From assembly GCF_002354895.1 (NCBI RefSeq), contig NZ_CP023439.1, positions 496,001 to 560,000 on the forward strand: a DNA stretch of 64,000 nt. The letters are read 5' to 3'. The stretch is from Thauera sp. K11. Lineage in GTDB: Bacteria > Pseudomonadota > Gammaproteobacteria > Burkholderiales > Rhodocyclaceae. The translations under genes were made by a program, and so were the position numbers. The first letter of the stretch is position 1. Every line of letters starts with the position of its first letter. Below the pieces are notes generated by a model, which did not search any database, was not told the DNA's origin, and worked only from the letters and a program-made list of their open reading frames with translations. Positions 56,944 through 64,000 of the stretch are shown piece after piece.

Positions 56944-57749
56944 CCCCGCTACGCACAGCCCTCACCTGCCTCTTCCTGGCAGGCAGCCTTTCCCTGCTCG
57001 CTATCCCGGCGGGCGCCGAGCCGCCCGCCGTCGGCCGCAGTGGTGCCATCCCGCCCGAGGTACTGAATCCCCGGCAGGTCCAGACGCTGCAGATGGTTGG
57101 CAGCCGCGTGTTGCAGGCCATGGCGACCGAACGCGCGGTCGCGGATCAGGAAGCCGCGGAGGAGCGCGCCCGCCTGGCGCCGGTGAAGGACGCGCTGAAG
57201 GAACTGGAGCAGTCCCTGACCGAAGAGGTCATGCATCCGCGCCTGCTGGCCGGCGGCAGCCAGAAGCGCGACCAGCCGGTGCCACGCATCGATCTCAAGC
57301 TGGTGCCGGCCGACGTTCCCGTCGATTTCAGATTCGACCCCTCCCGTCCTGCGCGACCGCTGGCGGCACCCGCCATGCCGCAGCCCGCACCACAGGTGTT
57401 CAACTGGTCCGAGCTGACGGGCAAGGCGGGAGGGCGCAACGCGGCAGCCATGGAACACCTGGCGCAAAAGCAAAGCGAAGCGCGCTCGCGCATCGCCGCA
57501 GCGCGCGGGCTGCAGCGGCGAGAACGAGTCGTTGCCGACACGGATGCAGTGGAGCGCCAGTGGGATCAGGTGCTGGAGCGGCTCGACGCCTTGCCCGAAG
57601 AGCCGGCCCAGCGCCTGGCCGAGGTCCGCCGCCTGCGCCGCGCCCTTGAAGCGCCCGAACCGCCGGCGCTCAAGCCTTCGAGCCCGTCGATCCGGCAGGT
57701 ACCAGTGGATGTCGGGCCGGACGTTCGCCAATCAGCCCCCCGCAAGTGA
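56940..57749 (+). CDS. Exported helical protein of the RHS locus
   Basis: A 269-residue protein with a signal peptide (ALTCLFLAGSLSLLAIPAGA, likely cleaved before EPP). The rest is charged and helical, with a proline/alanine-rich middle (SRPARPLAAPAMPQPAPQV) and a coiled-coil-like region rich in arginine and glutamate near 180-245. I do not recognise a family. Its start overlaps the stop of the upstream gene and its stop lies 26 bases before the next, so it is part of the operon and may act as a periplasmic accessory. Confidence 0.65.
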   Translation: MTPLRTALTCLFLAGSLSLLAIPAGAEPPAVGRSGAIPPEVLNPRQVQTLQMVGSRVLQAMATERAVADQEAAEERARLAPVKDALKELEQSLTEEVMHPRLLAGGSQKRDQPVPRIDLKLVPADVPVDFRFDPSRPARPLAAPAMPQPAPQVFNWSELTGKAGGRNAAAMEHLAQKQSEARSRIAAARGLQRRERVVADTDAVERQWDQVLERLDALPEEPAQRLAEVRRLRRALEAPEPPALKPSSPSIRQVPVDVGPDVRQSAPRK

Positions 57750-57775
57750 GCCCGGACCAGGAAGCGCGTGCCGCC

Positions 57776-59350
57776 ATGAAGATTTCCTTCCCCAGATGTG
57801 TCGTGTCGATCCTGCTTGCGGCGAGTGCTGCCAGCGCGCAGGCACTCTGCCTCGACACCGCAGAAGACCCGCTGCTGTGCGAAACCCGCGAAATCCGTTT
57901 CCGGGGCGAAGCGGCACAGGTCTTGCGCAACAAGGCCGCCGCCTTGGGCAACGCTGCGGACATCTACGCCTACCTGCGCAACCATGCGGAATACACCCCG
58001 TATTACGGCGCGCGCAGTGACTCGATCAACAGTTTCGGCGGGCTCGTCGGCAACGACGTAGACCTCGCCTCCACGCTCATCGCGATGCTGCGCTCGCAAG
58101 GCATCAAGGCGCGTTACGCACTGGGTTCGGCCACCATTCAGAAGAACCCGCTTGCCAACCAGCTTCGCGTGGACAACATCGCGCTTCTGCCCACCGTGCT
58201 CGGTTCCCAGGGGGTCATCTACACCGCGAACACCGATACCACGATGACCATCGAGCGTACCTGGGTCGAGGCCCTGGTGCCCTACCGTGCCTACCGTGGC
58301 GCGGCGCCCGCTACATGCGCCGCGGAGAGCGTCGACTGCCGCTGGGTGGCACTCGACCCCTCCTTCAAGCAAAAGCGCTATGCCCATCCGGACAAGCATC
58401 TGCTGCTGAGGGATGTCGGCTTCGATTTCACCGCCTATTACAACGCCGACAACCCGGCGAGCCCGAACCACGATGCGAGCCTGAAAAACAAGAACCCGAT
58501 CACCATCTTCGAGGAAAAGGCCCAAGCCTACCTGAAGGCGAATCACGCCGGCGTCACGCTGGACGACGTGGCCGATGTGGGCGAAATCGTCGCCGACGAC
58601 AGTGGCCTGCTGCCGGCGTCACTCCCCTTTGCAGCGACCACAACGGGCCGCTACCCCTCGGTCGACGACCACGATGCCGCAATTTCCACGCGATGGCGCC
58701 GGATGGCTTCGGTCACGCTCGAAGTCGACGACTGCGGCGACACCGCCCATGTGCTGCCGTCGGCTCAGGTGCCGCTCGCGGTGCTCGCGAGCTCGCGGCT
58801 CACCTTTGGCACCCTGACCGATGGCGGCCAGACCCGTTTCGGCTTCCAGCTCGACGGCGTACAACAGGGCAGCACCGTCACCCTGGGCAGCCAGCAGGTG
58901 AGTTGCACCGATGGTTCCACCCGGACGCTCGGCGCGGGCAGCCGCGTGACGGCCACGGTCTCGTTCGACAATATCGACCAGGATTCCGCCGCGGTTTCCG
59001 CAAAGTACGACAACCTCACGATTGGCGGGTACTTCGTGCTTGCCACCGGCGCCGAGGTCTCGAACTGGGATCAGGTCAAGCGTGCCTACACCCGGCTCAA
59101 CGAAGCGAATGACCAGTATCCGCTGGTCGTCGATTCGGGCGGTGCGGTGTACGTCGATCGCAACGGCAATGGCGCCGTGGATACGGGCGATACGCTGCTG
59201 GGCAATCACGCCCAGGCTCGCGAAGCCCTGGTTGGCGGCCTGCTCGACGTGGCCTCGCGGCTCTACGTGAGGTCCCTCAAGCACTCCGTGGATCGATATA
59301 CGCTCTTGACCAACCATATCGACCTCCTGCAGTCCTCGGGGGCATTCTGA
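57776..59350 (+). CDS. Transglutaminase-like exported protein, N-terminal part (frame broken at 59342)
   Basis: The first 524 residues of a larger protein. A signal peptide (MKISFPRCVVSILLAASAAS) leads to a transglutaminase-like region: DIYAYLRNHAEYTPYYGARS, GGLVGNDVDLASTLIAMLRSQGIKARYALG, then TWVEALVPYR and CRWVALDPSFKQ, where the positions of the classical Cys-His-Asp triad are only partly kept (Asp in WVALDPS). The reading stops at TGA 59348-59350 just after a G5 run; one more G would continue it into the next frame without interruption. ATG 57776 is taken as start; GTG 57746 overlaps the upstream stop and is possible. Confidence 0.75.
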   Translation: MKISFPRCVVSILLAASAASAQALCLDTAEDPLLCETREIRFRGEAAQVLRNKAAALGNAADIYAYLRNHAEYTPYYGARSDSINSFGGLVGNDVDLASTLIAMLRSQGIKARYALGSATIQKNPLANQLRVDNIALLPTVLGSQGVIYTANTDTTMTIERTWVEALVPYRAYRGAAPATCAAESVDCRWVALDPSFKQKRYAHPDKHLLLRDVGFDFTAYYNADNPASPNHDASLKNKNPITIFEEKAQAYLKANHAGVTLDDVADVGEIVADDSGLLPASLPFAATTTGRYPSVDDHDAAISTRWRRMASVTLEVDDCGDTAHVLPSAQVPLAVLASSRLTFGTLTDGGQTRFGFQLDGVQQGSTVTLGSQQVSCTDGSTRTLGAGSRVTATVSFDNIDQDSAAVSAKYDNLTIGGYFVLATGAEVSNWDQVKRAYTRLNEANDQYPLVVDSGGAVYVDRNGNGAVDTGDTLLGNHAQAREALVGGLLDVASRLYVRSLKHSVDRYTLLTNHIDLLQSSGAF

Positions 59351-60861
59351 GTACCGCGCAGGCCGCCCACTACCTGGGCGAGACCAGCTTCGGAATCGCG
59401 CCCGAAGGTCTGCTGATCGACCTGCAGGCCTACCAGACCGGGGGGACCTACAAGCGCGAAACGGTCAGCCGGGCGCCGTCGTCCACCTTTCTGTTCGTGG
59501 GCCATGCGCTGTCCGCCCACGAGCACGAGGTCTGGCAAAAGGTCACGGGGCTCGATGCCATCTCCACCCTGCGCGGTTTCCAGACCAGCCTGAGCCAGGG
59601 GCACAGTCTGCTCACGCTGAAACGCAGTACGTCGGTCGATCCGCTTCCCGCGGCGCTCGATGCCTGGCGTTTCAAGAGCACGCCACCGGCCGGCTACACG
59701 CCGCGTGAATACACGCTGTTCGGCCGCAGGATCTACACGTGGGAATACACCGGATCGAATCCCGCTGCCGCCGGGCTGGACATCATCCGCGCCAACGCCA
59801 GTGGCGTCTCCGCCAGCGTGCTCAATGCCGAACCCGACCAGTTCTGGGTATCCGTCAACGTGCAGTCCGTCATCAAGAGCTACGACGACGTCGAAAACTT
59901 CCTGCTTGAACGGCAGCCGAGTGAAGGACAGCCCAAGACCAACATCCAGACCGACGTGGGAACGCAAAACTACGACATCGTCAGGGCCGATGTGACCAGT
60001 CCGCCGTCTGGTTTCTCGGTAGGCGTGAGCCGCCTCGATTCGACGACCCATCGTCTCACGTACAACGAGAAGAACCCGCCGCTGCCTGACAACACATACA
60101 ACATCCTGACTCGCCTCTACCTGGCCACGTCCAATAAGACGACATGGGACATTCCCATTCCTGCGCAGGGGTACAGCTTCACATTGACCGGCATGACGTC
60201 CAGCAACCCGGCTTTCAGGGTCGTCAGCTATCCGAGCCAGATACCCTACAACACGGCAGCGACAGCCCGAGTCGAGAAAATCGCCTACATATCGGACACC
60301 GACAATCTGGTGATTCAGCTCGTCGCCAGTGGCATGGCGTACAACCAGTCGGGCACCCCGTATATCGTGAACAACAATGCCATTGGGGGCCAGGCATTCT
60401 GGGCGCGGGAAAACCGGGTGATCGAAGGCCTCATGGATTTTGCCCTGAACGGGGTGAACACCTCCGACGCAATCAGCATCCAGGCCTGCAACGGCCAGAC
60501 ATTCAGCGGTACCCCGACCCAGTTGCTGTCCAGCCTCAGGACCCAGTGCTTCGAGCCGGCCATCGCCGGTGCGATCGACCTGATTGACTTCCTCGACCGG
60601 AACAAGGGTTTCAATCCCTCGCTGTACCTGTTCCGGGACGCTGCGACAAAGGCGGCCAACGAGTATCCGGTGCGATTCCTCAAATCGCTGCAGGGCGCCT
60701 ACTACGGCGCCGAACCTGGCCTCGTGGAATACGTGCTGCCGAGCCGGATGCCGCAAGGCGACGGCTATCTCTTCAACGTGCATCTGCTGAACGAGTTCAA
60801 CTCGGATGGCAGCTACAAGTCGTCCAGCTACGCCATCTCCAACCAGAGCGATGCGGACTGA
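59350..60861 (+). pseudogene. C-terminal part of the transglutaminase-like protein (out of frame)
   Basis: An open frame of 504 codons directly following the TGA of the upstream part but shifted by one. It begins STAQAAHYLGETSFGIAPEG and runs on through FLFVGHALSAHEHEVWQKV to the natural end YAISNQSDAD. No start codon with a ribosome-binding site is found near its beginning, so it is not an independent gene. Joined with the N-terminal part the protein would be about 1028 residues. It is either a recently broken gene, a site of slippage, or a sequencing error in a G run. Confidence 0.75.
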
Positions 60862-60885
60862 GGTCTGCGGAAGGAACGATCCATC

Positions 60886-63800
60886 ATGTCCACTCGACAT
60901 CCACGCGTGCGCCGCATCGTTGCCGGCCTGACGCTCGCCGCCTTCACGCTGACGACCGCGGCCCCCGCAATGGCGGGGGGTTTCGTGACGGCCGCCAAGC
61001 CCATCATCCCGTCGGTGCCGCCGGTCAATCCCGGCACGCCGCCGGTGGTTGCCTACAACAACGCGTCCTTCACCGACAAGATCCTGGTGAGTGCGGTGAA
61101 CAACGACTGGTTGCGCACGCCCTCGACCTCGGACCCCATCTCGACGGTGACGGGCAACAACTATCACGACGAGACCGATTTCACGATCCGCGGCCGCAAC
61201 GGGCTGAACATCGTTTTTACGCGCACCTACAACAGCCTGCCCGTCACCAAGGTGGATCGCGGCCTGGGGTATGGTTGGGTGCATAGCTACATGATGCGGC
61301 TGAAGTCGAACGACTTCGGCGAATGCCCCAACTGCGCGGCCAGCCAGAAGCCGGAGAACGGCAACGGCAAGACCAGTTCGGTCACCTACACCGACGAGCG
61401 CGGCGGCGAACAGAATTTCCTCGTCAACGAATCCAGTTACGCCATCACCGCGCCCCAGGGGATTCACGACACCCTCGCCCTGGACAGCCCGGCCGCTGGC
61501 CAGCACACGCTGACGTTCCGCAACGGCGTGAAGTACGTCTTCGAGACGCCATCGGGTAACCTGAAGACGACGCCCAACGTCACGGCGCGCCTGAAGTACA
61601 TCGACAACGCCTGGGGCGACCGCCTCACGCTCGCCTACGACGCCAACGGGCGGCTTTCGACGATCACCGACAACCTCGGCATCCCGAACCGTACGGGCCT
61701 CACCTTCACCTACGACCCCAATGGCCGGCTGAAGGACGTCACCGACTGGAGCGGTCGCCAATGGCGTTTCGCCTACGACGGCTCGGGCAACCTCGCGAGC
61801 ACCACCCATCCGCTCTCGCACACGCTCACCTACGGCTACGACACCAGGCACCTGCTGACCCGCATCACCAAGCCCTTGCAGCGTGACGGCAAGGCCGTCG
61901 AAACGCGTTTCACCTACTACGAGAACGGCCGCGCGATGAGCCAGACCAACGCGCTGGGCGAAGGCGAGTTCCTCGACTACGACCTCTTCCGCCGCAGCAC
62001 GCGGGTGACCGATCCGCGCGGCGGCGTGCGCCAGTACGACTACGATGAGAACGGCCGGATGACCAAGCTCGTCGAGGCCGACGGCGCCATCCTCAACTTC
62101 GAGAACCAGGCCGACGCCATTCGCAGCGCGAAGGTCGATGCGCTGGGCTACGCGACCCGCTACAGCTACCGGCTGGATCGCGCCTTCACCGGCACGTCCG
62201 ATGCCTACGGCAACGTCACCCGCGAGCAGGACGCGCTCGGGCGCACCATCGACTACGGCTACGGCCCGCTCGACCAGGTCGCCACGGTCAAGGACCCGCG
62301 CGGCACGGTCACGACGACGACCTTCGGCACGGCGACCAGCGGCTGCGACCATGCCGGACGCCCGAAGGAGACCCGCATCAGCACCCTGGCGGGATCGAGC
62401 AATGTGCTGCTCGCGAGCCAGTGCTGGAACGGCGATGCCACGCTCGCCCACCGCCGCCAATACCTGGACGGCACGCGCTACGTCGAGACGCGGCTCAGCT
62501 ACACCGACAACGGGCTGAACGTGAGCCAGCAGCAGACGGTCGGCATGCCGTCGGGCGCCACGGTCACCCGCACCTACACCTACGATGCGCTGGGCCGCAA
62601 GAGAACCGAGACCCTCAAGCGCCGCACGAGCCCGACCAATGCGACGCTACTCGACCTGACCACCCGCTACGACTACGACGCACTCGACCGCGTCGTCAAG
62701 GCGACCGATCCGCTGGGCAACGAAGTCATCAACAGCTTCGACGCCAACGGCCAGCTCTGGAAGATCACGCACCGCTACAAGCGCCCTGACGGCAGTTTCG
62801 ACGTGCGCGACGTGGCCACCCGGACGTTCGATGCCGCCGACCGGGTCAAGACCGAGACCGACGCCGCAGGGCATGCGACCACCTACGCCTACGACGCGGC
62901 GGGCAACGTGGTGGCGATGACCGATGCCGAGGGCCACACCGCGCGTGTCGAATACGACGCGATGAACCGGAAGGCCGCGGTGGAGGACGCCACCGGCTAC
63001 CGCACCGAGACCACCTACAACCAGCGCGGCGACGCGATCGTCCTCACGAACGCGAACACCGAGACCGTGGTCTTCGAGTTCGACGCGCTGGGCCGCAAGA
63101 CCGCCGCAGTGGACGCCAGGGGCTACCGCAGCGAGTTCCAGTACGACGCGGCGGGCAACCTCGTCTGCACCACTGACGCCAACGCCCAGGCCGGGCTGCA
63201 GCCGAGGAACGGCCACGGCTGCACGGAATTCCGCCAGTACGACGAACTGAACCGCGTGACCCGGATCGTCGATGCGCTGGGCGGCGAGACGGCCTTCACC
63301 TATGACCTCGCCGGCAATCGTCTGACGGTGACCGACGCGGCGAACAAGACCTGGGCCTTCGCCTACGATGACCTGGGCCGTCTCGCCGCGGAGACGGATC
63401 ACGCCGGCAAGAGCCTTGCCTACAAGGCGGACGAAGCGGGCAACGTCTATGAGAAGACCAACCGCCTGAACGAGGTCACCCGCTACAGCTTCGACACGGG
63501 CAACCGCCTCACTCGAGTGGACTACCTCAAGGACGGCAGCGCGGAGACCTTCGCCTATGATGCGGCGGGCAATCGCAGCGCCGCGGCCAACGGCGCGGTG
63601 AGCTACACTTTCCAGTACGACGTGCTCAACCGGCCCACCGCCAAGCTCGACAGCCGCGGCCGCAGCCTGAGCTTCACCTACGACGCGGCGGGCAACCTCC
63701 TCACCAAGACGACGTACCAGGGCAGCACGACGCACTACGTCTACAACGCCGCCAACCGGCTGGTGATGCTCCGCAACCCGGACTACACCCAGGTCGACTA

Positions 63801-64000
63801 CCAGTACGATCCGGCCGGACGGATGCTCTCGCGCGTGACCGCCAACGGCGCGCGCAGCACCTACCAGTACGAGGCCAACGGCACGCTCACGCGAGAGACC
63901 CAATACGACGCGGCCAACACCCTGGTCTCCGACACCACCTACACGCGCGACCGGGTGGGCCATATCCTCACCCGGACCGACGGCGCGGGCACGACGACCT
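60886..64000 (+). CDS. RHS/YD-repeat protein (3' end outside window)
   Basis: At least 1038 residues, open to the window edge. The N-terminus has a signal peptide (RRIVAGLTLAAFTLTTAAPAMA). Residues about 60-130 hold a DUF6531-like region (VTGNNYHDETDFTIRGRNGL and FTRTYNS). From about 240 onward there are many YD repeats (YDANGRLSTITD, YDPNGRLKDVTD, YDALGRKRTE, YDAAGNVVAMTD, YDDLGRLAAETD and more), which build the hollow RHS shell. The C-terminal toxin or core cleavage site is not in the window. It starts 24 bases after the transglutaminase-like frame with AAGGAA upstream, so it is in the same operon. Likely exported via Sec and then displayed or released. Confidence 0.9.
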   Translation, partial: MSTRHPRVRRIVAGLTLAAFTLTTAAPAMAGGFVTAAKPIIPSVPPVNPGTPPVVAYNNASFTDKILVSAVNNDWLRTPSTSDPISTVTGNNYHDETDFTIRGRNGLNIVFTRTYNSLPVTKVDRGLGYGWVHSYMMRLKSNDFGECPNCAASQKPENGNGKTSSVTYTDERGGEQNFLVNESSYAITAPQGIHDTLALDSPAAGQHTLTFRNGVKYVFETPSGNLKTTPNVTARLKYIDNAWGDRLTLAYDANGRLSTITDNLGIPNRTGLTFTYDPNGRLKDVTDWSGRQWRFAYDGSGNLASTTHPLSHTLTYGYDTRHLLTRITKPLQRDGKAVETRFTYYENGRAMSQTNALGEGEFLDYDLFRRSTRVTDPRGGVRQYDYDENGRMTKLVEADGAILNFENQADAIRSAKVDALGYATRYSYRLDRAFTGTSDAYGNVTREQDALGRTIDYGYGPLDQVATVKDPRGTVTTTTFGTATSGCDHAGRPKETRISTLAGSSNVLLASQCWNGDATLAHRRQYLDGTRYVETRLSYTDNGLNVSQQQTVGMPSGATVTRTYTYDALGRKRTETLKRRTSPTNATLLDLTTRYDYDALDRVVKATDPLGNEVINSFDANGQLWKITHRYKRPDGSFDVRDVATRTFDAADRVKTETDAAGHATTYAYDAAGNVVAMTDAEGHTARVEYDAMNRKAAVEDATGYRTETTYNQRGDAIVLTNANTETVVFEFDALGRKTAAVDARGYRSEFQYDAAGNLVCTTDANAQAGLQPRNGHGCTEFRQYDELNRVTRIVDALGGETAFTYDLAGNRLTVTDAANKTWAFAYDDLGRLAAETDHAGKSLAYKADEAGNVYEKTNRLNEVTRYSFDTGNRLTRVDYLKDGSAETFAYDAAGNRSAAANGAVSYTFQYDVLNRPTAKLDSRGRSLSFTYDAAGNLLTKTTYQGSTTHYVYNAANRLVMLRNPDYTQVDYQYDPAGRMLSRVTANGARSTYQYEANGTLTRETQYDAANTLVSDTTYTRDRVGHILTRTDGAGTTT

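Noticed and set aside
59336..59344. Programmed -1 ribosomal frameshift at TCG GGG GCA
   Set aside because: The P-site could re-pair, but the A-site change GCA to GGC is poor, so mutation, phase variation or sequence error is favoured.
59263..62460. A 1065-codon minus-strand open frame over the transglutaminase/RHS region
   Set aside because: It is the mirror of the repetitive RHS and exported protein genes, with valine/arginine/glycine bias and no start signal.
62647..63963. A 438-codon minus-strand frame rich in VARGVG-like repeats
   Set aside because: The regularity is caused by the YD repeats on the plus strand.

Overview
The window looks like the chromosome of a high-GC betaproteobacterium, most likely of the Rhodocyclales (Azoarcus/Thauera type). 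The gene orders support this: petABC-sspA-sspB, dnaX-ybaB-recR, a groESL operon under a CIRCE operator, an assimilatory nitrate reductase behind a Ser/Thr kinase, and a TctDE/MctSR-like two-component pair beside an acetate permease. This assignment is inferred from gene content, not from a search.

Backbone, 1-36.97 kb: The end of a protein kinase gene and nasA (nitrate assimilation) face a nitroreductase. Then come the SRP RNA gene, a ZIP metal transporter, cyclopropane fatty acid synthase and catalase. The dnaX-ybaB-recR genes and the cytochrome bc1 operon with sspAB and a hemerythrin follow. After these are dadA, fbp, a TamA-like Omp85 protein, two NAD-salvage genes (pncB, pncA), a PRTase, an aldo/keto reductase, a DUF1992 protein, a Lon-like protease, a phasin-like gene, a CYTH protein, groESL, a sensor/regulator pair and DUF485-actP. 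Two sets of matching promoter motifs stand out: GATAGCT boxes at the catalase and ZIP genes (OxyR-like), and CTTAC-N6-CTTAC repeats at both the response regulator and the acetate permease operon.

Accessory island, about 36.97-55.5 kb: It starts immediately after a tRNA-Phe gene, is less GC-rich and full of insertion-sequence wreckage (IS110, IS630 and IS5 types, all disrupted). It carries a replication module (DUF3987 protein, YagK/YfjJ HUH-type protein, iteron-like repeats). It also has a three-gene dynamin-like operon related to leoCBA, headed by a previously unlisted 52-residue membrane ORF, then a lipoprotein, a GYF-domain membrane protein and an XRE-like regulator. The last part is a phage/ICE recombination module (RDF-like protein, YqaJ nuclease, DUF932 protein, Zn-ribbon/glycine-zipper protein). 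No intact integrase is visible, and the far att site is not identified.

Secreted-protein locus, about 55.6 kb to the end: GC-rich again. It encodes a toroid-repeat protein with a CTERM-type sorting tail, a small exported protein, a large transglutaminase-like exported protein broken by one frameshift at a G5 run, and a long RHS/YD-repeat protein that runs off the window.

The two most interesting items are the leo-type dynamin operon, whose second GTPase is divided over two genes and which has an extra small membrane ORF, and the co-directional CTERM/transglutaminase/RHS cluster.
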